64,000 nt of DNA from Trichobilharzia szidati. Its lineage: Eukaryota > Platyhelminthes > Trematoda > Strigeidida > Schistosomatidae. The position numbers were made by a program, and so were the translations under genes. The stretch spans positions 25,286,865 to 25,350,864 of the forward strand of contig OX235275.1 in NCBI GenBank assembly GCA_944472155.2, written 5' to 3'. This document shows positions 8,891 to 20,454 of the stretch, in pieces (position 1 is the stretch's first letter; each line of letters starts with the position of its first letter). The notes below the pieces were generated by a model. That model was given only the letters and a program-made list of their open reading frames with translations. It was not told the DNA's origin and did not search any database.

Positions 8891-10030
8891 TACACACGCA
8901 CTCGTACATAGATAGGGACAGACAGAAATATCGACCAACAGAAGGGGGTTAGAGAAGGAGAGTGGGGTAAGGACTGAAGGAGGTTCCTACAGTAGAAAAA
9001 AACATCAAAGTCAACCAACTAAAAGACACAATACTTGTGAAATCCTTTTACCATTCAACTTACAAGCTTTCAGACAAACTAACTGGCTAGCTAGCTAATA
9101 AATAAATAAATAAGTATACGCCTGACATTAGAAGAAGTAGGAGAAGAGCGGGAAGAAGAATAGAATTTCCATCCTACTTTCTTTTTTGTTTTTCAAACAA
9201 CGTCAACATCGTTATGATCGCAAACTCACACAATCACATACAAACACAGACAAACACACGAACACAAAGCAAGAATGCATATTCCTTAATGTTTATCCGC
9301 ATTGACGAGTGTAAAGATAACTAAATATATAAGTGGCTAGGCGAAGTGTAATGTTGTGTACGATAGGGTAGGATAGGGTGGGATAGAAAGTGAGGCAAAT
9401 GCCGCTTATCTCTACTTGCCTACTTTGTGGAACTTGGCCAGTACTCAGTTATGCAACCAACCAACTGGACTGTTATTATTATCATTATTATTATTATTCT
9501 ACAATATTGAGAGATAAAGAAGTATTGATTTTCTGTCAAAAGTTGAATCTAACGCTAGATTGTGTATCTCCATGTGTAGACAGAAGATATTTTGTGTTTA
9601 CTGTTTCTTCTCTGTACGCTTTGGCGGGGGGTGAATGTGCGAAATAGCCAAAAGTATTTTGTTTGTTGGCATGTTTGATCCAATTTACTGGGCAGTTGTT
9701 AAACGATGCCTATTGTGTTTGTGCAGTTTGTGTGCAGTACCACGTACACACACACACACAAAAACGCCAACATATAGAAATGTATATCTGTGTTATGACA
9801 TTTAAAGAAGAGATGTGCAGGTTTTTTTCATACTTGTCATTGTATATGTATGCAGATATAAAATCGATAATGGGGATAATAACAATGATGATAATGGTGA
9901 TAATAATAATAATGATAACAGCAGCAACAAAGCGCGTAACTATAATTGACCGACCATTCACGAATACATTAGATACTCGCCTGTCTACCTGCCTGCCTGC
10001 ATTCTCGCCTAACTGCCATCACTAGTGGCT
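8890..10030. other. Unassigned low-complexity stretch
   Basis: Contains (CA)n tracts at about 8876-8900 and 9747-9763, short ATT/AAT runs at 9473-9498 and 9899-9916, and a purine-rich block at 8920-8960. I recognise no gene or transposon here. Confidence 0.5.
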
Positions 10031-10260
10031 CCAAACTGTGAAGATTAAACGGCCGGCTAGAAGTGGATTAGCAAATGAATCGACGAGGAATCTACTGTCT
10101 AACAAATACGTCAACGAAAAATGGAGATGGTTGGAGAGGGGACACAGACACGCTAGGGAGACTGTTGATAGGAACATCATGGGTCATGCCATCAGGTCAA
10201 ATGGAAGCAGCAGTCAGAGGGCAAGTTTCCTGTCCATTACTCTGAGACTTTTTAGAATTT
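10030..10260 (+). mobile_element. RTE-like LINE remnant (family 2)
   Basis: The frame 10038-10274 shows NKYVNEKWRWLERGHRHA, matching the RTE C-terminal motif written KWRWIGH in better copies. It has no (AAT)n tail and is truncated on both sides. Confidence 0.45.
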
Positions 10261-10269
10261 GTCAACTCC

Positions 10270-11950
10270 GTTGAAAACGTCAATGTTTCTAAACAAACCA
10301 TGTTCTCACCAAAATGTGGTATCACTATTTACGACGGGGCCAACTAACTGAAACAGTATGCTACATATGTGAAAAATATTGATTCAAAGGGGGGATAAAC
10401 ATTGGTATACTCACTGACCCCACTTGAAGAAACTCCTGATGAGATGCACTCTAAATGTTCAGTTCTCTTTTAACAACGAAATATGTAGACAAAAGGATGG
10501 TACAGCGATGCGTTCATCACCATTGGGCCTAATGCTTGAAGATTTCTTCTTGTGGAGAATAGAAAACACATACTCAAAAAAAAATGATTGTCAAGATTGG
10601 GTTTCACACGAGACATGTAGACCGTACTTTCATTAGCTGCAGTAATGAGGAGAATTAGGAAAACATCCTGAAGTTTTTCAACAGCTGCCAACCTGCAATT
10701 CAGTCCAAACGCAAAAAGGTATTCAACACAAAAATATCATTTCTGGACGTTCCACTAACAAGATGTGAGGAAGATACAACACTGAAAAGATCCATCTACA
10801 GAAAGCCTACATGGAAGAGACAGCTCATAAACAACTTTCCCAGTTGGGTGTCCTTATATGTCCGTTCATTGAGACACAGAGTCCGCAGAGTTTGCAGCCC
10901 TAACTCTATGGAAGGGTAGGTGAACACTCTGGAAAGAATACCCTTTGAAAATGGCTACCGGGAACGCCTCTTAATCACAAAATCTATGAAATCTAAATCA
11001 CTAAACACCGCTCCACACACACTTTCTGCTCCCAGAAGACTTCTCTAAATGAATTTACAATTCACTGGAGACTCATCGTCAGTAGAAATGCTGAGAAAGT
11101 GACTGTCACGCTCAAAGAAGAAGAAAACCTTCTTCATTGCTGAACTTAGAATAACTTTTTCTCTAAGAAATCAATGATTGTCACAAAAGTGAAGGATAAG
11201 TTACCGCTGTTGGTCTCACTGATGTGTATCTACCGATTCACCTGTTTGTTTGGAGCGCTGGGTATTTTGGCAGTACCCAACGTTTGCTTTCCTATGTGTA
11301 TCATCGTACACTTACCCACAGTAATGGCTTTATAAAGGAGAAAATATGTCATCCCATCCTGCAGCTCTATCCTGGAACACTTGATCAAATCTGAATACCA
11401 AGCTAACTCAGTCATAAAGGAACTTCGAAGTTATCTCATAGAATACGTGAGAAACTCACTAAAGGGGGAGTACGTATCACAAACTTCTTCAAGCCTCAGA
11501 AGCACTTTGGGAATTCACATGTTAAATCCTGAACTCCGCATACAAAAGAGCTTTGTTCAGTCATTATATCCGCAATGAACATGGTGTATCTTAACTCAAA
11601 ATACGTAGTTTTTGTTCTTAGTGTCTTAATTGCATTGTTCTTTTCCCCCAGCCCTCATTAAATTTCTACCTCGTATTACTACCATTATGAACTTGACTCT
11701 GGTTCGATTTATTTCAATTCTACTCACCCCCATCAGTTATGTTACGTCACTCAACTTACTTACTGAATTTTATTTTACTTTCTACCTGATTAACGCTTTC
11801 TGCTTTTACGTAATTTGCTATATGAAATTTATATTTCTAAAAACATATTTTTCGAAACATTCCTTTTGGAACTAAGAAAATTTAGTATGCATATATGCGA
11901 TTGTACAGCTTCGCTGAAGTTCTTTTCTTTGTATACGAGTAGAATGAGTT
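10270..11950 (+). mobile_element. Penelope-like element C, decayed
   Basis: The coding remnant begins with RT palm sequence (LLMRCTLNVQFSFNNE, then a PLE motif-B-like SSPLGLMLEDFF at about 10516-10550). It continues with KISFLDVPLT, SIYRKPTWKRQ and the GIY-YIG position (FTCLFGALGI, 11240-11270). Many stops and at least three frameshifts occur. The 3' UTR runs on to about 11950. Element family as at 51860-53570 and 61205-62960. Confidence 0.75.
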
Positions 11951-11959
11951 AGGGTTCGG

Positions 11960-12115
11960 TGACATGGTTTTAATGGCAGATGAGAGACAACCGCCTATGG
12001 GCAGTTGTGAAGCCAGCTAGAGAGAGAAGAGTGGAGAGAGCAGGATTTAATACAGATGTCCTACTGAAGCCCCATATATGTTCCGTTCAGAAGGCAACGA
12101 TTTCCCCTTAGATTC
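11960..12115 (+). mobile_element. RTE-like LINE 3' end remnant
   Basis: ACTGAAGCCCCATATATGTTCCGTTC near 12064-12090 resembles the RTE family 2 terminus (TTGAAGCCCTATGTTCCACT), and the preceding bases follow the C-terminal coding region in degenerate form. No (AAT)n tail remains. Confidence 0.35.
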
Positions 12116-12480
12116 ATATAAGCTGTTTCCACGAGTGAAGGAAGAATCCAGCTGAAAGAATTCAACAGGGTCAACAGCGTTATCCCCATGGAAACCGCAG
12201 TATCTTCCATTAGTTTCTCAAAATTGATGAGCTGTAGAAATAGGAGGAGGGTGGAGAACGAAGTGATCTGAAACCCTAACTGTCAGAAGTTTCGCTTATT
12301 TGAGGCGAACAAACCGGACTACCTTGACTTACGAGTTATTGGAGTGTTTAGCATGAGTATATTGCCCCATTAGATATAGGTCAGATTCTACGCGGCTAAC
12401 TAATTCCGATGTTATAAAACAGAAATGAGAGGAAATTCAATTAGAAAAAAGAAGAGATGAAAAACTGATTTAGTTTTAAC
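12116..12480. other. Unassigned stretch
   Basis: No open frame, tRNA-like promoter box or element end recognised. It lies between an RTE remnant and a PLE remnant. Confidence 0.4.
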
Positions 12481-13900
12481 ATAGCCCGTCGTTTGTCTAC
12501 TAACATTCGCAATAATACAGCTCTGGAGACAGTTAGGAATGCGCTGAACACTGATCCTTAACTCAAAAGTAAGGTATCCAGTTATCTCTCACCTTGGCTG
12601 TATTCAAATTTCCAAATAAACTATAAAATGCCAATGGGATCACCAATGGGATCCACAGTAATAGTAGCAGACATATTTATGGAACATTTATGGGAACATA
12701 AAGCTCTTAAAACGTTTAATCCTGCTGCTCCTAGATTATGATGGAGGGAGATGTGTGAATGACATATTCACTGCTGTCTTGAAATCTGAACATAACCCCT
12801 TACGTTTTTCACACATATAAACTCAACAGTAAGTAGACGGAATAACCGATTCACTTCTGAGTTGGAAAGTGAACATGGTGTGAGTTGGCCATGCTAGACT
12901 GTATAATAAGATGGTGGGTTAGATACTAGCAGCTATACGGGAAACCGACTTTAATTCATCCCATCCAGAATCGGTGGTAGAGATAGATCGGTCTATAATT
13001 GCGCCAGGAGCCTAACTAGTAGGCCAGAAGATTTAAATAATGAAATCAAACAAATAAAGCAGATATTACTGGTGAATAACAACTACCCACCAACCAGGAT
13101 TTATTCAGAAATATATGAAAAACCATAGAAAAACTAAGATTAACAATAAAAATTGTGAAAATAATATAGAATTCAAAAAAGCCTATAATACTGCCTTACA
13201 AAGAAGGGACATCGTCAGAGTCCTGACGTAGGATTCTCCATGAGGGTGGATTTTGGTGAGGGTGCCATATAAACCAACCAATTCACACACTCACTCACTC
13301 ACAGATAAAGTTTGTTGGTTTGAGGACCCAACGGATCCACTTCAGAATACTGATATAATTTAACAAATACCATGTAACGACTCTGAGGCCAATTACATAA
13401 TAGATTAGGGTCAACTAGATTATTGGAACACGTAGATTTAAACTGAACCTAGAATAATAGCCGTGTTAAGTCAAATAGCCTAGAAAACAGAGCTCAGGCA
13501 TTGATTGCCCTGCCTTGCATTCACACGCATGTATTCACAAAATAGAGTGGGTGGGAGAGGCTGAGAGTATTAAAAGGTAATGTAGAGTTAGGTGGAGTGG
13601 GAGAGAGGCTAATCACTGAAGCTTTGTTTATCGGTTCAACACTGCACACGTGTAATTAGAATGACGGAACACCTCTACCGGAGGAGATATGGAAAGTGGT
13701 GGCCAACAACAAAGCGAGGAATATGGAGAGAGGGATAGATGAAATATACAGATGCGACGAATTTTGAAGCCGTGTGACTAAATTCACGTGATTATGAGCA
13801 GCAATATATTTCATGCTGGAAACCTTGTCATCCAGTTGTTAATACTGCATCTGCATCACTGTGTGATATTTAAAATAAAAACTTAGATAACATAGTGCTC
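12480..13900 (+). mobile_element. Penelope-like element D, decayed copy
   Basis: MPMGSPMGSTVIVADIFMEH at about 12629-12690 is a PLE RT motif B. The catalytic DD motif downstream is disrupted (the region reads NDIFTAV). GIY-YIG flanking segments follow in broken frames, and LITEALFI marks the C-terminus at 13609-13632. The 3' end GGAAACCTTGTCATCCAG near 13819 resembles the terminal hammerhead segment of the element at 46452-47698. About 850 bases of its 3' half are repeated downstream. Confidence 0.7.
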
Positions 13901-14039
13901 AAGTACTACACTACACTTACATCAAATCTTCTAAGGTCTTGTTATCGGTCCAAGTATGCCCATCCTGTCACTCACTTCCTATACACACACAGTATATTAA
14001 ATGATTTAGATTCCACATACGATCAGGAACATCACTGGT

Positions 14040-15010
14040 GATCATAAGTAAGCAGCCAATAAAAAAGGGCGAAAATCATATAGAATTCAAAAAAGCCTCT
14101 ATAGTACTGCTGTTTAGAGAGAAGGAACGTCATCAGAGTCCTGATGTAGGATTCTCAATGAGGCTGGAATTAGGGGTACCATTAAACCAACCAACTCCCT
14201 CAGATATCAACTTTGTCGACTTAAGGACCCAAAAGATCCAATTAGGAAAAGTAAAATATTATTCACCAAATACCATGCAACTAGACTACTGGAACGTACA
14301 AATTCAGTCAAACCTAGAATGATTGACCCTGTTGAGTTAAATAACCTAGGAAACAGAGCTCAGAGATTGCACTGCATTCACTTGCATGTGATCACACAAT
14401 GAAAGCATGAGACAGGGTGACAGTATTAAAAAACAATACAGTTTGATGGAGAGAGAGAGATATGGTTGAATCACTGAAGCTTTGTTTATCGATTCAACAC
14501 CTCACATGTGCAGTTGGAATGACACAACGCCTATACCGGAGAATATGGAAAGTGGAGGATTTCATCATGAGCTGACATCCGTTAGAGAACCATTGGAAAA
14601 CCTGCAGGGAGTACTGGACAGTTGTTTCGTCCTAGTTTGGGACTCTTCATCAGTACGCACCCAGTGGGGTTCGAACCCAGGACCTTCTGGTTACAAGGCG
14701 AGCTCGTAGACCATTGAGCCACTGGGATCCGATCCAATGGGCCAATTCACTAAATAGCGCGACCATTTCGCAATGTCTTCAAACAAAATCCTTACAAAAC
14801 CAATACTTGAAAATATGGAAAGTGGCAACAGACAACATGCTGGAAGTTAGAGAGACAGAATAGAGAGAAAAATACACATATGTAAGAGAAATTGTGAAGT
14901 CGTGTGACTAAACTGATATGATGATTGTCAGTGGCAATAATTTATGCTCGATACCTTGTCATCTAGTTGTTAATACACTGCATCATCATTGTAAGTTTCA
15001 CTCTAACCGC
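14040..15010 (+). mobile_element. Second copy of element D 3' half, SINE-interrupted
   Basis: Repeats the order of 13180-13870: EFKKAS, a region equivalent to NYYSPNTMQLDYW, SLKLCLSIQH, then a 3' end with TACCTTGTCATCTAGTTGTT at about 14973. An open frame 14038-14322 (94 aa) covers part. It contains the SINE-A insertion 14556-14811, which the first copy lacks. Confidence 0.65.
14542..14825. repeat. SINE-A with 5' inversion and 14-bp target duplication
   Basis: AATATGGAAAGTGG occurs at 14542-14555 and 14812-14825. Between them, 14556-14780 is antisense SINE-A (without its last about 40 bases), and 14781-14811 is the missing sense tail. The two parts are nearly complementary in coverage, as expected of twin priming. 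The paralogous uninterrupted site is at about 13686-13699. Confidence 0.85.
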
Positions 15011-15091
15011 CTAATATATTCTTTCATGACAAGATTCCCTCCAACTCTCTAGTCTTCGTGTGCAATATTCACACTGACCATCTGTGATCTT

Positions 15092-15170
15092 CCTTCGTTG
15101 CAAGTTCCAGCCTAACCTTAGTGTCTACCCTAAACTTAACACTGTATCAGAATGAAACTTGCAACGAAGG
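15092..15170. repeat. 15-bp perfect inverted repeat
   Basis: CCTTCGTTGCAAGTT at 15092-15106 and its exact reverse complement at 15156-15170, separated by 49 bases. It could form a hairpin; no coding context seen. Confidence 0.8.
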
Positions 15171-15925
15171 TAATGAAAAGCAGGAGGTAATGGAGCAGCT
15201 ATCTGACTGTTTGGTCCAAGGTCATTTGATATTGGTGGCTCTCAAAAGGAGCCAATAGGTAACGCGATGTGTTCTATGCTAAACTGAAATGATCCAGGAG
15301 AAGTATTTGTTGATGAACTACACCTCAAATCGGCTGAACATATCTATTCAGTGGTCATATGTTTCTGGACAAATTTGACCTGACTGGACGGTTTTAAATC
15401 AGTATCATTTATTGATTAGTATTTAGGTGAAACCACTGATTTATCGACTAACTGGACAAAAAAGGTTCAATCATTATACAAATAATATTGATAATCATTA
15501 AAGTCAATCAATTAACATCAATTTAATGAAAAGTTAAGAAATTCTTTGAATTAATTTCATATTTTACCGATATTGTTGATTTGAATACAAATTATTCGAT
15601 AATAAATGTATATGAAGTTTAAAAAATTAAAAGTAGCGCTACTACTAATCTAAATGGTTATTGAACCATTGAACATTTATTATTTGTTTAAATTCTATTT
15701 TATTGATTGTAAAATGATTGATTTGAATGAGGGGATCTTAATTTTATTAAGAAATCAACTATTCACGGTAGTTTGTGAATGCTAAGGGAGTGTCAGAATT
15801 GAAAAAAAACTTTTTGTATTTGCAATCTAGCTCTATCTGATATGAGTGACGATAGATAGTAGGTTATGCAACGACAAAGAATTAGCTGTCTGTTGAGTAA
15901 CAGGTAAAGCATTAATTAATCTTAC
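15171..15925. other. AT-rich unassigned stretch
   Basis: Very AT-rich between 15400 and 15840, with no open frame or repeat family recognised. Confidence 0.5.
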
Positions 15926-16530
15926 ATATAAATCAAAGCAAGCATCGGGAAAGCAAGGCAAGCTTTCAATTCTCTCAAGTCTGTGTGGACAAGATCAACA
16001 GCACTCAGCATGAAAAATAAGATCCGAACTTTCAACTTTAATGTGAAGTCAGTGCTACTCACTATACGGATGACAGACTTGGTGCCGCGTCACGAAGGGT
16101 ACTTCGAACAAACTGCACACCTTCATCAACAGCTGTCTTCGCTCATTACTATTCAAGATCAGATGGCCGGCCAGAAGAGATTAGCAATAGGGATCTCTGT
16201 CAATGAGCGAAGCAACCCAGCAGGAACCAACTGTGCAACAAATATGCAGGCAGAAATGGAAGTGGATTGGTCATACTCCAAAAAAACAAACCCTCAAGTG
16301 AGTGACATCACACGCCAGACGATCGGTCGAGTGGAACCCTAGTGGGAGTCGACAAGTTGGTCGTCCGAGGGTGGGGTGACATGGAGAAGGTCATGTGAAG
16401 AGGAGATGAAAGCATGTGGGCAGACGTGGAGCCATGTGGTGAAAACGTTAGCAGAGAATCGAACGCAGTGAGGACGTACGGCTGAAGCTCTGTATTCCTC
16501 TAAAAACTAATGGAAACTATAATAATGATA
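15925..16530 (+). mobile_element. RTE/SR2-like LINE, 5'-truncated copy (family 1)
   Basis: Starts within the KASIGKARQAF region and continues through NKIRTFNFNVKSVLL, the SLITIQDQMAGQKR region and the C-terminal block. It ends CTCTGTATTCCTCTAAAAAC with a short AAT-containing tail. The open frame 15983-16342 shows stops and shifts relative to the family. About 0.6 kb of the 3' end remains. Confidence 0.8.
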
Positions 16531-16549
16531 ATATAAATCAATAAGGTGT

Positions 16550-17365
16550 AAATTTGTGAGGAAAGTTTCTTTATAAATCTTAAATTTAGAAAAACACATT
16601 TAAGCAAACAGTGATACTGTGCTTCCAATTAGATCTCATCAGGCTTAACTCTAATATGCCTACTGAACAATTTTCATTGTATGTATTACATTGTGCATAT
16701 AAATTGTGCAATTAATAATAATAGTAGTAATATTATTGATTCTATCAATAACAGGGATGAAAAAGTGAGGCGATCTGTGATAAGAATAATAATGATGAGA
16801 AACAGCATAATTAAACAGACAAACAAATGTTCAGGTAGACATAGTAGTCGATAAAGGCTAAGAAAACCAAAATTAACCGGTTAAGTAATGCTAGTTTGTA
16901 AGGGAAGTAAGTGAAACATGTTTTTAATGAAGATGTGATAAGAATAAGGGATGATAAGAGAGGGATTGAAAATATAAGTAATGGGTGATGTAGAAGTCAT
17001 CAGTTGGTTATGTCTTAATAGGCCGACAACGGAGAGATGATGGCTGTGTACTAACTTCTTTTGAATGGGCATAGTTTAGGTTTGATAGTTCGAATGCCTA
17101 TCGTCTCAGCTGTGTGCAGTAGACAAATACGAAGTCTATTGGAAAGATTCGGTGGGATACGATTAATTGCTTTGAAAGCCCTCGTTTTCTCCACTACATG
17201 ACCACTATTAATTAAATGTGACAAAATTGAGCTGCGGATTGTTTTGTCTGTTCTTTGCCAAACCACCACGATAGGAGATGTTCACTGACACGTTGATTGG
17301 CTAAGCTGTCTAGTAGTAGTGTGTCTAACATGACTGTCACCATCGGTGCAGTTGAATTGACAAAT
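16550..17365 (-). mobile_element. Penelope-like element, GIY-YIG end and 3' UTR (minus)
   Basis: On the minus strand, 17365-17290 encodes CQFNCTDGDSHV (GIY-YIG core position). The frame 17269-17051 encodes SSILSHLINSGHVV, FKAINRIPPNLSNRLRICL and ETIGIRTIKPKLCPFK, a PLE C-terminus with its stop. A pyrimidine/A-rich 3' UTR follows to about 16550. It abuts a plus-strand copy of the same GIY-YIG region. Confidence 0.75.
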
Positions 17366-17462
17366 GCACATAGATGTGGCAAAACTATTTATCAATTCAA
17401 CTGCACCAGTGGTGACAGTTATATTGGGCGTACTACTAGACAGCTTAGCCAACGTGTTAGTG
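17366..17462 (+). mobile_element. Penelope-like element, GIY-YIG core fragment (plus)
   Basis: Encodes KTIYQFNCTSGDSYIGRTTR, a well-preserved GIY-YIG nuclease core with YIG and the following R. It is the inverted counterpart of the minus-strand copy just upstream; the palindrome arms span about 17287-17360 and 17388-17458. A SINE-A cuts it at 17463. Confidence 0.8.
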
Positions 17463-17762
17463 AACTGTTTCGTCAGATGAGTTTGGGACTCCGCTTCATC
17501 AGCGAGCACCCACCCCACTGGAGTTTGAACTCAGGAACTTCCAGTTACATGGTGAGCACGAAGGCCATTACTCAGCCAATGAGACCTAATCCAAAGGCTA
17601 GCTAGCATATGAATCCCAACTTCACGATATAGCGCTTCTAGCACTAGACAGTGTCATCGCTGGTAAGTGTTTGTCCTCACACCTAACCAGCATTACACCA
17701 CTGGTCGTGACTTTCCACTAGCGCTATTCAGTTAGGTGATTGATTACCTGGGGTTCTAGTAT
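17463..17762 (-). repeat. SINE-A, antisense, lacking its 3' half
   Basis: Begins at the GTTTCGTC complement, so in sense orientation it ends near the predicted hammerhead cleavage site. The remainder runs through the B-box complement, A-box complement and outer head (GGGTTCTAG region at about 17755). Confidence 0.7.
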
Positions 17763-17869
17763 TTGGGTGATTGGATTAAACGATACCACTTTTTACAGTA
17801 AAGATTCTTCGAAATAATATCAGATTAAAATTCAAGTAATTTAATACCCATAAGCACACAGATAAGTGA

Positions 17870-18060
17870 AAGGGTTATAACACCTTATCATTCCTTGGAT
17901 ATATTCACCACAGAGTCAACCATTCTAATGATTTTTTCGATCCCGTCACAGGGACCTACACGAATTCTATAGAAGGATTTTTTGCTGGAGGGTGGGAAAT
18001 TCGGATTAGAGCCATTAATGGATCACAAAATGAAGTCATTTATAGTCATTTAGGTGAAAA
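17870..18060 (+). pseudogene. Merlin-type (ISXO2-like) transposase remnant
   Basis: One uninterrupted frame from 17876 to about 18055 encodes LGYIHHRVNHSNDFFDPVTG, then TYTNSIEGFFAGGWEIRIRA and INGSQNEVIYSHL. The order NHS, F-DPVTG, T-IEG and the G-S-E-I-SHL pattern is characteristic of the C-terminal part of the ISXO2-like DDE domain in Merlin DNA transposons. The glutamate of IEG would be the third catalytic acid. There is no upstream coding part and no terminal inverted repeats I can define, so it is a fossil. It is the only DNA-transposon trace I recognise in the window. Confidence 0.7.
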
Positions 18061-18254
18061 GGGTGTGATGTAACTTTTCTATTGATACTCCTAAGTTAAA
18101 CTGAGAGTTTTCTTTATGACATGTGGGAGGAAGGTATCCTCTGTAACCCTTTTGTACAGTTTTATGTATTTTTTTCATAAATATATATGTATTTCCTACC
18201 CCAAAATAGTCTCTTTCACGTGATTGGTGCGTTCGAGGTCATTCGCTGATTGGT

Positions 18255-18700
18255 AGTTTGTGGTGATTAAAGTTTAACTTTTCCCAGTCTTCGAAACATG
18301 CTGCAATCAGCCTAAAGAGGAAGATTCAGGTTTTCAAAACTGTTGTCAAGTTATATCAATGTTTCTTTAAGGGTTCAGAGATCGGGCGCGTCACAGAAAG
18401 CATTTAAAACAGTCTAGTGCAAACCTATAGATCAGATGGCCGGGGGGATCAGAAAGATGAGGCAATAAGAGAAACTCTGGCAGCCGCCGAACCACGCATG
18501 AACCTATCGCCTAACAAATATTGAGGAAAGAATCATAGACAGGGTCAAACACGCACACACTAGGAGAATGAATAAAAGTAAGTTGGCCATTTGTCCAAGG
18601 ATAACACAGAAGAGATCATCTAAGAAGGAGATGAAAGCAGTATGGACAATCGTTAATAGACAGACACACCAAGGTCAAACGACCTTGAAACAACCAATCA
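18255..18700 (+). mobile_element. RTE-like LINE remnant (family 2)
   Basis: Degenerate matches to RTE C-terminal DNA: AAGAGGAAGATTCAGGTTTT, GGGCGCGTCACAGAAAGCAT, ATCAGATGGCCGGGG and a GAGATGAAAGCAGTATGGAC segment. Many frameshifts and no clean tail. Confidence 0.5.
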
Positions 18701-18939
18701 GACAACTCGCAAACACTGCAATAAATCAATACTTAGCATAATCTTCGTTATGACTTTTAACCGTGATTCCTCGTTAGTGTGTTAGGATAGATAGGTTTAA
18801 GGTAAGGTTATGTATGGTTAAGGTCAGAGTGAATCCTACAAGGTGAAGATTATGGAAAAAAGCCTCTGATTTGTAATGTTGAACAGCAATCTGATCGGTT
18901 GGTTCAAGAGGCCGTTTGACTTTACTGTATATTCTTTAC

Positions 18940-19110
18940 TTTTTCACTGGAGAATCAGTCATCGAGGAAGCTGAAAATAACAGACGGCAGAGAATTACAA
19001 CGAAATGCCGATATCCTGTTGAAGCTGTGTTTTTTGTTCTACTTGGAACCCAAGGGAATAGTAGTAACAATAATAATGATAATAATGATAATGATAATAG
19101 CAATAATCAA
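18940..19110 (+). mobile_element. RTE-like LINE 3' terminus
   Basis: GTTGAAGCTGTG..TTCTACTTGGAACCCAAGG is the RTE terminal sequence and is followed by a long AAT/GAT microsatellite tail (19048-19102). Confidence 0.6.
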
Positions 19111-19559
19111 ACACTCATTTTTGATAACTCCTCGCCCGGCCAATATGTGTTTTTTGTTCCATAATCAAAGAGAATAATTAATTCCATAGACTCCACACAC
19201 ACGCACAAACTTACGTAAATGTATATCAGAAGACCAATGAGGAGGCATGCCTTGCTTCCAATGCAACGAATGATTATGATTCTGATTATGATGATGACCA
19301 TTCACTTAGAGAAACTGACCAATAGAAAAGACAACTATGTCGATAGGCATTAGATCTATTGGGCGCGTTAGCTATTTCTATTTGTTTTGTTGCTTTTTTC
19401 CCCTCATCTTGCCTTAGGCGAGCTTATCAAACCGATCAAACAGAGAGATATAAAGCAGACAAATTTGAATAAATTATGCCAAATCGGTTTCTGTTTTCTT
19501 TTTTTTTTACTCAGATTTCTTTTTCTTGAGGGCGGGCGTGTGGGGAATAATGAATAATG

Positions 19560-19625
19560 CAGTTAGTTAGTTAGTGAGTTGGTGAGTTGATTCATTAATT
19601 AGTTAGTTAGTTAGTTAGCTGGCTA
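19560..19625. repeat. TTAG-rich microsatellite
   Basis: Imperfect TTAG/GTTA repeats (AGTTAGTTAGTTAGTGAG and later runs) over about 65 bases. Flanks from 19110 to 19895 show (TG)n and (AT)n tracts but no element I can name. Confidence 0.7.
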
Positions 19626-19894
19626 GTAGTTGTTTAATGCATAAATAAACTGAATAATGAGACAGTTGAAAGTGATCACAGAATCATCAGATACTGGTGG
19701 TAGACTCTAGAAGAGAGTAAGCATATGTACCTATCTATGTATGTATGTGTGTGTATATAGGTTGATATGCCGACACGAATATATATATATATCGGAATTT
19801 TCACCCTTGTCTAGCCTAACCCACAGTCTGGTATGTAGCATGTCCTACTGACAAAATTTATCAGTAGTATACACAGAGAGAGATAACCTCGCCT

Positions 19895-20165
19895 AGGTTA
19901 AACTATGGGAACAAACCAACCGTGCAAGACCCGATAGCTCAACAAATCTCACGCATTACAGGCCATTGCTCGAGTGGAACCCGAATGGGTCGTCGGTGCG
20001 AGGGTGACATGAAGGAGATCGTGTGGGGAGGAAGAGATGAGAGAGTTTGGTCAATCGTGAACCCAGCTGAAGAGGACGGCAGACAAACAGAGCGGAGTGA
20101 AGGTGTGTTGTTGAAGCCCTGTGTTACACGCAAGGGGCTAATAATAATAATATAATATAATATAA
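19895..20165 (+). mobile_element. RTE-like LINE 3' end (family 2)
   Basis: C-terminal region with ATTGCTCGAGTGGAACCCGA, GGGTGACATGAAGGAGATCG and GTTGTTGAAGCCCTGTGTTA, ending in an AATAATAATATAATATAAT tail. About 270 bases; 5' truncated. Confidence 0.7.
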
Positions 20166-20244
20166 ACAGATGTTTATTAGCACTAAAGTATCAAACAGCG
20201 GAGTGATAGACTAAACGTCAAAGAGAGAGAGAAAATGAACCAGT

Positions 20245-20430
20245 TTTGACAGTAGTTGGAATTCATTGACCTGGCCATTAGATCGGATCCCAGTGGTTGA
20301 GTAATGGTGTACGAGCTAGCTCACCTTTGTGGTGTGTGTGTGTGTGAGTGCCGCTGAAGTAGAATCCCAAGCTAGGCTGACGAAACATCTGGTTGTCTTG
20401 CAGTACTCTAAGTTGGTTTTCCAATGGTTC
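20245..20430 (+). repeat. SINE-A with decayed hammerhead
   Basis: Sense copy from GGAATTCATTGACCTGGCCA to GGTTTTCCAATGGTTCATGA. The B-box is replaced by a (TG)n run at 20332-20347. The hammerhead-like segment GCCGCTGAAGTAGAATCC..CTGACGAAAC is at 20350-20387. Confidence 0.65.
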
Positions 20431-20454
20431 ATGATGACAACATACTTCACTTAC

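Noticed and set aside
14641..14720. Clustered tRNA genes suggested by GGTTCGAACCC boxes
   Set aside because: The boxes always occur within SINE-A bodies with the same flanks; cloverleaf stems do not form.
15092..15170. Terminal inverted repeats of a small DNA transposon (MITE)
   Set aside because: Arms are only 15 bp with a 49-bp spacer and no flanking TA or other target duplication was seen.
19560..19625. Telomere-like repeat
   Set aside because: The unit is an imperfect TTAG, not the six-base flatworm telomere TTAGGG, and it is short.
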